A DNA stretch of 64,000 nucleotides from Candidatus Gastranaerophilales bacterium. Its GTDB lineage: Bacteria > Cyanobacteriota > Vampirovibrionia > Gastranaerophilales > Gastranaerophilaceae. This document shows positions 33,632 through 41,618 of this stretch, piece by piece. Location: positions 24,919 through 88,918 of the forward strand of contig CALUTJ010000009.1 in assembly GCA_944323685.1 (NCBI GenBank). The letters run 5' to 3'. Within the stretch, counting starts at the first letter, position 1; each line of letters begins with the position of its first letter. The notes beneath the pieces were generated by a model. That model was not told the origin of the DNA and ran no database searches. It saw only the letters and a program-made list of their open reading frames with translations. The translations under genes were made by a program, and so were the position numbers.

Positions 33632-34417
33632 ATGAAATACGATTTGGAATCAGTTCTTGCATGTGTAAAAAACGATGAACACTGGATAAAAAAACTTGTT
33701 ATAGGTAGTGTACTCAGTATTTCAACGATTTTGCTTTTGTTGATACCGCTGCTGTTGTTTTTAGCTTTATTCCATTCGCCGGCCGCTGTTCCCGCAGTGC
33801 TTTTGTTATCGGCTTTTTGTCTTGTTGTTTGTACAATTATCGGCCTGTCTCTTTTGGGATATTGCTTTAAAGCCGGCCATGATTATTTAAACGATCCTAT
33901 GACAAAACTCCCCGAGTGGTCTGATTTCTGGCAGCTGGTTCTGATAGGTTTTAAAGGCACACTGGGTTCAATTTTGTTTTATTTGCCTGTGATGTTTTTG
34001 ACTGCGGCATATCTTTTTACAGCCCTGCATTTTGAACCTTTAGATGACAAGTCAGAAAGTGTAAAAACTCTGTTATTCTGTTTTGATATATTCACGGAAC
34101 TTTTGTTTTGGGTTTATACGCTTTTTTACTCATTATTTATGGCTAATTTTATGAAAGACTTTAACCCGTTTGCATTTTTAAATGTATCTGAGGCATATAA
34201 ACTTTTAAAAGGCAACGGTTTGAACTATTTTATTCTGGTGCTGATAGTATTGGCGCTTTCGTCGCTGCTTGGTTTTTCAGGGATTATTCTTGCACTGACA
34301 ATAATAGGTTTGCTGGCAATTCCGTTTGTTTCATTATACGTTAGCATTATGAGCTGTATTTTAACTGCCCGTTTTATGCAAATAGCTAACGAACCCAAAA
34401 ATGTTGAACAAAATTAA
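33632..34417 (+). CDS. DUF4013-type membrane protein A
   Basis: A 261-residue multi-pass membrane protein with about six hydrophobic helices. The opening YDLESVLACVKNDEHWIKKL, the GYCFKAGHDYLN segment and the LPEWSDFWQLVLIGFKG loop follow the DUF4013 pattern, in which a short amphipathic start is followed by a proline-tryptophan cytosolic loop. The function of the family is unknown. ATG 33632 (GGAG upstream) is used instead of an earlier in-frame ATG at 33593. The next gene, 24 bases on, is a paralog, so the pair probably forms a heteromeric or duplicated membrane unit. Confidence 0.8.
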   Translation: MKYDLESVLACVKNDEHWIKKLVIGSVLSISTILLLLIPLLLFLALFHSPAAVPAVLLLSAFCLVVCTIIGLSLLGYCFKAGHDYLNDPMTKLPEWSDFWQLVLIGFKGTLGSILFYLPVMFLTAAYLFTALHFEPLDDKSESVKTLLFCFDIFTELLFWVYTLFYSLFMANFMKDFNPFAFLNVSEAYKLLKGNGLNYFILVLIVLALSSLLGFSGIILALTIIGLLAIPFVSLYVSIMSCILTARFMQIANEPKNVEQN

Positions 34418-34441
34418 AATAAAACTAAGGAGAAATAAAAA

Positions 34442-35227
34442 ATGGAACTCGATTTTGAAAAATCACTAACTTATATATCAAAAGACCCGGGCTGGGTAAA
34501 TAAATTGCTTGCGGGGGCTGGCATATCTCTTGCTGGATTTGCGGTATTTTCAATACCGTTGTTTGCTTATTTGTTCAGCTCTTCTGCAATAATAGCTGTT
34601 TTATCATTTTTATTAAGTTTTGTTTGTTCAATAATACTGTATTTGCTTTGCACGGGGTATTATGCACAAACCGGCAGCAGAAGAATCAATTTTTCAAACT
34701 CTTTTCTGCCTGATTGGGCAGAGCTGGGCAAATTATTAAAAACAGGTTTAAAGTATAACATCGGATTATTTATATTCATTTTGCCCGTACTTATCGGTTC
34801 AGTGATATTTTTGGCAGCTCTTACATACTTAATTGCGCACAAAGGTTTGTTGCATCCGGCAGGCTTTTTGTTTATGACCTTGTTAGGCGCAATTGTCCTG
34901 CTTTTGCATCTGTTAACTTATGTATTTTGTCCGCTTATGATGGCTAATTTCTTTAAAGATTTAAAAATTCTGTCATTTGTAAATTTTAAAGAGGCTTTTG
35001 CCATGTTAAAAGGCAATGTTGGCAACTATTGTATCTTGATACTTCTTTATCTTGCGCTTTCCATTATGTTGCAGATAGCTTTTTCGGTTCTGTTTATGAC
35101 AATAATCGGGTTGATTTTTGTGCCGGTATTGTATTTTTACATATATCTTGTTTCTGCGGAATTAACCGCGCAGTTTGTGCTTTGCGCAAAAGAAAAGCAG
35201 CAGGATGCGCCTGTTGAGGAACAATAA
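34442..35227 (+). CDS. DUF4013-type membrane protein B
   Basis: This is a 261-residue paralog of the preceding gene, sharing its layout: LDFEKSLTYISKDPGWVNKLLAG at the start, a LCTGYYAQTGSR loop, LPDWAELGKLLKTGLKYN, and later MMANFFKDLKILSFVNFKEA, which matches MANFMKDFNPFAFLNVSEA of protein A. Identity is low overall, so the duplication is old. Start ATG 34442 has AAGGAG upstream. The stop is immediately followed by a nitroreductase remnant in another frame. Role unknown; an integral membrane function shared with protein A is inferred. Confidence 0.8.
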   Translation: MELDFEKSLTYISKDPGWVNKLLAGAGISLAGFAVFSIPLFAYLFSSSAIIAVLSFLLSFVCSIILYLLCTGYYAQTGSRRINFSNSFLPDWAELGKLLKTGLKYNIGLFIFILPVLIGSVIFLAALTYLIAHKGLLHPAGFLFMTLLGAIVLLLHLLTYVFCPLMMANFFKDLKILSFVNFKEAFAMLKGNVGNYCILILLYLALSIMLQIAFSVLFMTIIGLIFVPVLYFYIYLVSAELTAQFVLCAKEKQQDAPVEEQ

Positions 35228-35229
35228 AA

Positions 35230-35451
35230 GAGAAAATAAATATTTTTCTCGCTGCAACCGCAGAAGGACTCGCTTGTTCTATGAGGATACCGGTAGGCGA
35301 TGAGGGAGTGAATGTTGCGGGAGTTGTTAACGCGCCTGAAAATTATCTTTTACCCTGTTATATAGGCCTTGGCTATCCGTCAGAAGACAGACCGAAAATA
35401 CAACAGGTTGAATACAGCACAAAACAGAAAATGCATTTTGGACAGTGGTAA
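35230..35451 (+). pseudogene. C-terminal remnant of a nitroreductase-family gene
   Basis: A 73-codon open stretch encodes a well-formed C-terminus (FLAATAEGLACSMRIPVG, then LPCYIGLGYPSED and ending KMHFGQW) matching the end of FMN-dependent nitroreductases, where an ALAAxAxGL helix and an IGLGYP strand are typical. No start codon or N-terminal FMN-binding half precedes it: the upstream DNA is the DUF4013 gene in another frame. It is therefore a decayed or truncated gene, probably cut when the membrane-protein pair was joined to this site. The frame is still uninterrupted, so the loss may be recent. Confidence 0.65.
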
Positions 35452-35509
35452 TGCTGCCCCGGAATCACCAACTGATTTTAAAATAACAAATTCCTGCTAA
35501 AATATTCTT

Positions 35510-36439
35510 ATGAAAGAGCTTGAGTATCTTGAAATTATAAATAAAACGCTGTCTGATTCCTCGCTTTTAGGCGATGATTGCGCATATTTAAAAGAGTTTG
35601 ATATTTGTGTAACGCAGGATACACTTGTGCAGGACGTGCATTTTCTTCTTGATACAACTGATGCAAAAACACTTGCACAAAAGGCTGTAAATGTTAACCT
35701 GTCAGACCTTGCAGCAGCAGGTGCAAAACCTCTTTATATAACAATTTCGCTGTCGCTGCCTGAGGATATCGACAAAAATTTTGTTGAAGATTTCTATAAA
35801 GGTATAGAGCTTGCAATTTCAAAATACAACGTTAAAATAGCCGGCGGAGATTTAACGGGCGCTGATAAAGTTTTTATTTCCATTTGTGCAATAGGCAAAA
35901 AATATAATACGGTTAATGTTTGCAGAAATTGTGCCAAACCTGATGACATAATTGTTGTGACCGGTGCTCACGGAAGCAGCGCAGGCGGTTTAAAGCTGCT
36001 TTTAAGCGGCAAAAAGGAGCCTCGAAAACTTATAAATAAACACCTTTTGCCTGTAGCTCAAATAGAAAAAGGCTGGATAATTATGCAAACCGCGTTTGAA
36101 AGCGGAGTGGAAAATATTGCAATGATGGATTCTTCTGACGGGCTTGCAGATGCTGTATACAAGCTGTCTACAGGGTGCGGATATCTGTTTGATGTTGATT
36201 ATGACTCAATTCCCGTTGATAAGGAGTTAAAAAACGCTTTTCCAGATGAATGGAAAAACCTTGTAATGTGGGGCGGCGAAGATTTTGAGCTTGTCTGCTG
36301 CGTTGATAAAAAAATATATGAAAAGCTGGATAAAACAAAATTCTTTAAAATAGGCAAAGTTTGCGATAAAAAAATAACAAAAGAAATTGCCGTTAAACTA
36401 AAGCGGGAATTTGAAGACAATAGTTTTAAACATTTTTAA
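35510..36439 (+). CDS. thiL: Thiamine-monophosphate kinase
   Basis: A 309-residue ThiL. Features are LLGDDCAYL, QDTLVQDVHFLLDTT with Mg-binding Asp residues, NVNLSDLAAAGAKPLY, IAGGDLTGADK, VTGAHGSSAGGL and MDSSDGLADAV. It phosphorylates thiamine monophosphate to the active cofactor thiamine diphosphate. ThiL is somewhat shorter at the N-terminus than usual. No other thiamine genes or TPP riboswitch are nearby. The next gene, ispD, starts 11 bases after the stop, so the two are probably co-transcribed. Confidence 0.95.
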   Translation: MKELEYLEIINKTLSDSSLLGDDCAYLKEFDICVTQDTLVQDVHFLLDTTDAKTLAQKAVNVNLSDLAAAGAKPLYITISLSLPEDIDKNFVEDFYKGIELAISKYNVKIAGGDLTGADKVFISICAIGKKYNTVNVCRNCAKPDDIIVVTGAHGSSAGGLKLLLSGKKEPRKLINKHLLPVAQIEKGWIIMQTAFESGVENIAMMDSSDGLADAVYKLSTGCGYLFDVDYDSIPVDKELKNAFPDEWKNLVMWGGEDFELVCCVDKKIYEKLDKTKFFKIGKVCDKKITKEIAVKLKREFEDNSFKHF

Positions 36440-36450
36440 AAGGAATATAT

Positions 36451-37110
36451 ATGAAATTTGCGGTAGTTGTAACAGCGGGCGGAAGCTCTGCAAGATACGG
36501 GAAAAACAAACTTCTCGAAAAAATTGGAGGCAAAGAGGTTATATTGCATTCAATAGAAGCCTTTTTGCCATTTAACCCTTCACGGATTGTTGTTTCTGCC
36601 TCAAAAGAGTTTGCACCCGTCTTAAAAGAACTTTTGGCGGAAAATAATCTTTCTGAAGTGAAAATTGTTTTGGGCGGCGCAACAAGGCAGGCTTCTGTTT
36701 ACAATGCACTAAAGGCTTGTGATTCACCCGATATAGCGGCGATTCATGATGCGGCACGACCTCTTATAAAAAAAGAAGATATCGAAAAATGTTTGAATAA
36801 AGCCATAGAAACCCAAGCCGCCATTGTAGGCGTCAAAGCCGTTGATACAATAAAACAAACAGATAACAACAATAAAATAACCGCTACACCTGACAGAAAC
36901 AGCCTCTGGTATGTGCAGACTCCGCAAATCTTTGATTACAAACTCATTATGCAGGCGCATCAAAAATTTGAGGGTGAATCTTTTTCAGATGATGCAGGTC
37001 TTGTTGAAGCGCTTGGCAAAGATGTGTATATAACAGAGGGCAGTTATTCGAATATAAAAATAACAACACCAAAAGATATTTGTCTGGCGCAAATGCTGTA
37101 TAAGATGTGA
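36451..37110 (+). CDS. ispD: 2-C-methyl-D-erythritol 4-phosphate cytidylyltransferase
   Basis: A 219-residue IspD of the MEP isoprenoid pathway: the nucleotide-binding VVTAGGSSARYGKNK loop, LGGATRQASVYNAL, AIHDAARPL, and QTPQIFDYKLI. It joins CTP to MEP, forming CDP-ME. AAAGGA lies before the ATG. The presence of the MEP rather than the mevalonate route agrees with a cyanobacterial-type ancestry. It is followed by a long repeat-rich intergenic region. Confidence 0.95.
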   Translation: MKFAVVVTAGGSSARYGKNKLLEKIGGKEVILHSIEAFLPFNPSRIVVSASKEFAPVLKELLAENNLSEVKIVLGGATRQASVYNALKACDSPDIAAIHDAARPLIKKEDIEKCLNKAIETQAAIVGVKAVDTIKQTDNNNKITATPDRNSLWYVQTPQIFDYKLIMQAHQKFEGESFSDDAGLVEALGKDVYITEGSYSNIKITTPKDICLAQMLYKM

Positions 37111-37245
37111 GTTTGTAATTTTTCTGTAACCTTTCTACGGAGTGTGGGGTAAATCTTTATTGAGCCTGTCGGGTGAGACAGACAGTATGCTATAATGCCA
37201 TTGGATAAGGTATTTTATTATCCTGCGCTGCTCAACATTAAATCT
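37111..37245. other. Start of the repeat-rich 623-bp intergenic region
   Basis: No gene is visible between 37111 and 37733. This first part holds a hairpin GGATAA/TTATCC (about 37203-37224). The middle contains two repeat families (next entries), and the last 150 bases have no recognisable feature except the A+T-rich leader of the next gene. Confidence 0.5.
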
Positions 37246-37409
37246 TCTCCGACGGGAGAGGAAAGCAGCCGTATGAGCATAGCGAATTACGGACGCAGGT
37301 GAGAGTCGACAATACAGGTTATCAGCCTGATGATTCCAACCTTAGCCGGTCAGATTCTGAACACGTCCAATCATCGCAAACCTTCAAAGACGGGCGCTTC
37401 AGAATGACA
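37246..37409 (+). repeat. Dispersed element family 2, copy A (about 164 bp)
   Basis: It matches the reverse complement of 59595-59760 over its length with scattered substitutions. Shared blocks include GGGAGAGGAAAGCAGCCGTA near the left end, AGCGAATTACGG, GTCGACAATACA, GATTCTGAACAC and CTTCAGAATGACA at the right end. No open frame is present. Confidence 0.8.
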
Positions 37410-37416
37410 CAGAAAC

Positions 37417-37485
37417 GTCATCCTGAGGGAGTGAAACGACCGAAGGATCTTTTAGTCGTGTTGGGCTGAAAACCCAATCTACTGT
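37417..37485 (+). repeat. Hairpin repeat units after family 2 copy A
   Basis: Positions 37417-37450 (GTCATCCTGAGGGAGTGAAA to GAAGGATCT) belong to a palindromic unit of a kind widespread in bacterial intergenic DNA. It is followed at 37459-37482 by TTGGGCTGAAAACCCAA, which appears to be a degenerate form of the TTGGGCA/TGCCCAA unit found around the autotransporter gene. Confidence 0.55.
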
Positions 37486-37733
37486 CTACTACTATTACCG
37501 CGTAAGCGGTGTGCGGCTCTGCCGCAGAAACAATAGAAAATCCGACCTTTGTATGAACTCTCTTCAAAACTAGATATTTAATCAACTTTTGAACGGAGTC
37601 CTTACAGCCGCTCAAAATCCGCTCCATAATAAAATATTATCAATAGTGTTCAAGCTCTGTTGACTATGTGAAATATTTTAAGATATATGATAGAATTAAG
37701 TTGTTCATCAGTAATAAAAAGTTAGGATAGAAA

Positions 37734-38348
37734 ATGAAAATAATAAAAAATAATTTGATTTTAACCGCTATAACAGCACTTATTTTGGCAGGCGGGATTA
37801 TTACTTTTGCAGCAAAAGCTCCCGAACAACCCGCCACAGCACCTGCTAAACAGGAACCAACCCTCGAACAACCGGTTAGACAATCACCTGATAAAGAAAT
37901 TAATCTCGACAAATCCGTTAAAGCAGCGGAAGATAAACCTGCCGTTACAACTACTCCGCCAGCCAATGCTAATGAGTACACGGCTGTTTCTTCTTTAAAT
38001 ATTGTAAATAACCCTTCAGCTTATTTGAATAAAAAAGTTAGATTCAAAGCGGCTTTTGATAAATTTTCTACTTTAGGTTTGGATTACAAGCCTGCGTTTA
38101 GAGATTCTCAAAAATACATATCCTTCCTTATCAGAAGAGATGATGTAACCGATCATGTTATTCCTCTTTCTGAAATGAAAATATTTATTAAACGTTCCGA
38201 AGCGGAAAAATTCATTGATTTAGATTCCGGCGACATTATAGAAGTCTACGGCAAAGTCTTTTCTGATGCTTTAACAGACGCCTGGGTTGATACAGACAAA
38301 CTCGTCGTTATTTGCAAAAAGAAAAAAGATGAAGATAAGAAAAGCTAA
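37734..38348 (+). CDS. Exported protein with Pro/Ala linker and OB-like domain
   Basis: A 204-residue protein. Residues 1-28 form a signal peptide or single membrane anchor (LILTAITALILAGGIITFA) without a lipobox Cys. A Pro/Ala/Glu-rich linker (about 29-80) follows, then a compact beta-rich domain (about 85-195; NPSAYLNKKVRFKAAFDKF, DIIEVYGKVFSD) whose strand order recalls OB-fold proteins. The tail is Lys-rich. AGGAT precedes the ATG. The setting, an isolated gene between a repeat region and a GH57 enzyme, gives no role. The domain call is tentative; envelope localisation is likely. Confidence 0.75.
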   Translation: MKIIKNNLILTAITALILAGGIITFAAKAPEQPATAPAKQEPTLEQPVRQSPDKEINLDKSVKAAEDKPAVTTTPPANANEYTAVSSLNIVNNPSAYLNKKVRFKAAFDKFSTLGLDYKPAFRDSQKYISFLIRRDDVTDHVIPLSEMKIFIKRSEAEKFIDLDSGDIIEVYGKVFSDALTDAWVDTDKLVVICKKKKDEDKKS

Positions 38349-38429
38349 AAATTGAAATAATAAAAAATATAAACAATAATATTTATCGTATTTTAATTAT
38401 TCTGGAAAATTATTGCGGAGTTATGGAAT

Positions 38430-41009
38430 ATGGCAAACACAAAAGCAGATAAAATTGCAAAACAAGAAGAAAAAAATAAAGTTTATTTGACGGTGCACGG
38501 GCACTTTTATCAGCCGCCCAGAGAAAATCCCTGGCTTGAGGCAATTGAGCTGCAAGACAGTGCTTTGCCGTTCCATGATTGGAATGAAAGAGTAAATCTC
38601 GAGTGTTACAATCCTAACTCTGCATCAAGAATCGTTGACGATAAAAATAAAGTGCTGGATATAGTTAACAACTACTCCTTGATGAGTTACAACTTCGGCC
38701 CGACGCTGTTATCGTGGATGGAAAAACATGCCCCGAAAACTTATGAAAGAATAATAAAAGCAGATGTAGTCAGCCGTGTGCAGTTTTCCGGTCACGGAAA
38801 CGCTATTGCTCAGGTTTACAACCACATGATTATGCCTCTTGCAAACAGAAGAGATAAAGAAACTCAGGTAAAATGGGGCATAAGAGATTTTGAATACAGA
38901 TTCGGCAGAATGCCCGAGGGGATGTGGCTTGCAGAAACCGCTGTTGATGACGAAACTCTTGAAGTTTTAGCGGATAACGGAATTAAATTCACCATTTTAT
39001 CGCCGTATCAGTCTTTAAAATATCGAAAAATGGGGGATAAAGACTGGACTGATGCGGGCTGGGGTAACATTGACCCTGCAAAGCCTTACAGATATTTTAT
39101 AAAAAACAATCCTAAAAAGTTTGTTGATTTATTCTTCTATGACGGCGCGATTTCAAAATCAGTTGCATTCGATAATATTTTGCAAGACGGCAACAAATTT
39201 GTTTCAAGACTTAAAGAAGGTATTTCAACCGCCAGAAACTATCCGCAGCTTATCAATATCGGTACTGACGGAGAAAGTTACGGGCACCATACAAAATTCG
39301 GCGATATGGCGCTGGCATATGTTTTGCGCGTAAAAGCAAAAGAAGAAGGCTTTACTATCACAAATTACGGTGAATATCTCGAAAAATACGGAGTTCACGA
39401 TGAAGTTGACATAAAACAGGCATCATCCTGGAGCTGTTTCCACGGCGTCGGCAGATGGAAAGAAGATTGCGGGTGTTCTACAGGCGGGCAGCCAAGCTGG
39501 AACCAGCGTTGGAGAAAACCCCTCAGGGATGCATTGGATTATTTGAGAGATAATTTGATTGAACTTTACGAAAAACACGGCAAAAAATTCTTTACAAAAG
39601 ATCCGTGGGATGTGCGTAATGAGTACATTAACGTGATTTTAGACCGAAGCGAATTGTCTATTAAAAATTTTCTTAAAAATAATCTCAAGCCTGAATGTGA
39701 CGATTCCGACAAAGTTGCAGCCATGAAACTTTTGGAAATGCAAAGGCAGGCAATGCTTATGTACACAAGCTGCGGTTGGTTTTTTGCTGATATTTCCGGT
39801 ATAGAAACCACCCAGATTATGAAGTATGCTGCACGTGCAATGCAGCTTGCCGCAAGCTTTACAGAAAAAGATTACGAAACAGAGTTTGTTAATATTCTGG
39901 CTAACGCTCAAAGTAACATTAAGGAATTCGGCACGGGTGCCGATATTTACAAAAAATTTGTAAAACCGTCTGTTGTTACAATAAAACAGATAGTCAGCCT
40001 CTGGGCAATATCTTCGCTTTCTGAAGAGGATATGGAAGATGAAACAACTTTCTATTGCTATGATATTAAACGTTTGAATTACAAAGTTGTTTCTAAAGGC
40101 AAAAACAGTCTGTATCTCGGGCGTGTTGAGATAAAATCTCAAATTACGCTTGAAAAGTATGATATGATTTTTGCTCTGCTCAAATACTCGGGCGGGGATT
40201 TCCACTGTGCAATCAAAGAATATGCTTCAGTTGAAGAAAGCAACAGTATAAGAAAGAACATGACCGAGACATTTATAAATTATCCGCTTACTGAAATTAT
40301 CAGAAGCCTTGATAAAAACTTCGGTACGGAATACTACACACTTAAGGATATATTCATTGAAGAAAGAAGAAAAATCCTTACAATAATGATGCAGGGTAAA
40401 ACAAAGAAATTTTCAGGCCTGTACAAAGATATTTACGAAGACGGAAAAGCTTCTGTTCTCAACTTCAAAAGTCTCGGGCTGGCTCCGCCGGACGAATTTA
40501 AAATTGCTGCAAGATATGTTCTCGGCGTAGACTTTAACAAACAAATTGAAGATTATCAAAAGTCTATGAACGAACATGATCTTCAAGAAGCGATAGACAT
40601 TTATAACGAAGCTAAATGGCTCGGGGTTTCGCTGGATAAAAAGCTGGCTAACAATGTGTTTACCGAAAAAATTACGGATGCAATGTATGATTTGGCCAAG
40701 AATCCTGAAATCCACAGAATAGAAACTGTATTGAGCCTGTTTAAATACGTAGATGCTCTTGAATTGCATATTGATACGTCAGAATCTCAAAATACTTATT
40801 TTAATAAAATCCATGAAATTCTTGAGTCTGTTGTTTCCAATATAGAAGACATAAGCAGCGATTATGACAGAAAATTTGTTCTGCTTTTGCTGGAACTCGG
40901 CAACAAATTGAATATTAATACGGATTTTTACAGAGAAACTTTCGACAAAGCAATGTCACCGTTGACAGCTGCAATGAAACAGCTTAAAGACACTAAGAGA
41001 AGTAACTGA
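38430..41009 (+). CDS. GH57 family glycoside hydrolase with DUF3536
   Basis: An 859-residue enzyme. The N-terminal GH57 barrel has LTVHGHFYQPPRENPW, SYNFGPTLLSWM, GHGNAIAQVYNHMIMPLANR, MWLAETAVD with the presumed nucleophile Glu169, and IGTDGESYGHH with the likely acid Asp280. The C-terminal 500 residues are the helical DUF3536 region that accompanies this subfamily. GH57 enzymes act on alpha-glucans (amylase, 4-alpha-glucanotransferase or branching activity); this subfamily is common in Cyanobacteria and relatives and probably serves glycogen. No signal peptide, so it is cytosolic. Exact activity is unknown. It converges on the HD gene with 12 bases between stops. Confidence 0.92.
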   Translation: MANTKADKIAKQEEKNKVYLTVHGHFYQPPRENPWLEAIELQDSALPFHDWNERVNLECYNPNSASRIVDDKNKVLDIVNNYSLMSYNFGPTLLSWMEKHAPKTYERIIKADVVSRVQFSGHGNAIAQVYNHMIMPLANRRDKETQVKWGIRDFEYRFGRMPEGMWLAETAVDDETLEVLADNGIKFTILSPYQSLKYRKMGDKDWTDAGWGNIDPAKPYRYFIKNNPKKFVDLFFYDGAISKSVAFDNILQDGNKFVSRLKEGISTARNYPQLINIGTDGESYGHHTKFGDMALAYVLRVKAKEEGFTITNYGEYLEKYGVHDEVDIKQASSWSCFHGVGRWKEDCGCSTGGQPSWNQRWRKPLRDALDYLRDNLIELYEKHGKKFFTKDPWDVRNEYINVILDRSELSIKNFLKNNLKPECDDSDKVAAMKLLEMQRQAMLMYTSCGWFFADISGIETTQIMKYAARAMQLAASFTEKDYETEFVNILANAQSNIKEFGTGADIYKKFVKPSVVTIKQIVSLWAISSLSEEDMEDETTFYCYDIKRLNYKVVSKGKNSLYLGRVEIKSQITLEKYDMIFALLKYSGGDFHCAIKEYASVEESNSIRKNMTETFINYPLTEIIRSLDKNFGTEYYTLKDIFIEERRKILTIMMQGKTKKFSGLYKDIYEDGKASVLNFKSLGLAPPDEFKIAARYVLGVDFNKQIEDYQKSMNEHDLQEAIDIYNEAKWLGVSLDKKLANNVFTEKITDAMYDLAKNPEIHRIETVLSLFKYVDALELHIDTSESQNTYFNKIHEILESVVSNIEDISSDYDRKFVLLLLELGNKLNINTDFYRETFDKAMSPLTAAMKQLKDTKRSN

Positions 41010-41021
41010 TAAATTTATCCG

Positions 41022-41609
41022 TCAGATAAAAACGAATTTTACCTGTTTTTGCAGGGTAAATTCAAGCAGGTCTTTTTTCTCTTCAGCCATTTTTAAGTTT
41101 GGCTTAAATCCTATTGTTTTTAAGCCGAGTTCGAGAGTATCTTCGGTTTCTTTAGCCTGCATTCTGAGTATAAGATTTTTGTGCGGTTTGTCCAGACCGT
41201 CGGCAAGCCTTAAGATTGCACCGAGTTTTGTCACAAGCTCTCTGTCTTGCTGCGGCAATTGAGCGAAAATCTCGTGTTTATTGATATCAGGGAATGAGCC
41301 TCTGTGATATCTTGCAATATTGGCAATAATTGCGGCATCTTCTCTGGAAAAACCGTCTATTCCTTCATTTATAATAATATTCATTGTGTGTTTGTGATGA
41401 GATTTTTTTTCTACCGCATAGCCAATGTCGTGCAGCAAGGCAGCTTGTTCAAGATATTGTACGGATTTTGACGAAAGGTTTTTATATTCTTCTGCATTTT
41501 GATACAGCGCCTCAAATATCATCAGCGCGTATTTTTTTACGTCTGTAGCGTGTTCTTTATCTTTACAGTATTTTTCGTACAAGTTAACTTTTGGCATTGT
41601 TGTATTCAT
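41022..41609 (-). CDS. HD-domain phosphohydrolase
   Basis: A 195-residue protein with an HD domain: EHATDVKKYALMIFE, LEQAALLHDIGYAV (metal-binding His-Asp), SHHKHTMNIII, and IARYHRGSFPD. The pattern is closest to the C-terminal HD part of Ppx/GppA exopolyphosphatases, here free-standing. HD enzymes hydrolyse phosphate esters such as nucleotides; the substrate is unknown. It lies nine bases after the CheA hybrid gene on the same strand, so it may be co-expressed with the chemosensory genes and act downstream of them. Confidence 0.85.
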   Translation of the reverse strand: MNTTMPKVNLYEKYCKDKEHATDVKKYALMIFEALYQNAEEYKNLSSKSVQYLEQAALLHDIGYAVEKKSHHKHTMNIIINEGIDGFSREDAAIIANIARYHRGSFPDINKHEIFAQLPQQDRELVTKLGAILRLADGLDKPHKNLILRMQAKETEDTLELGLKTIGFKPNLKMAEEKKDLLEFTLQKQVKFVFI

Positions 41610-41618
41610 TTTTGTTTA

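Noticed and set aside
37246..37409. GAGGAAAG core reminiscent of RNase P RNA
   Set aside because: The other conserved RNase P blocks are absent, and the segment is a dispersed repeat also found at 59595.
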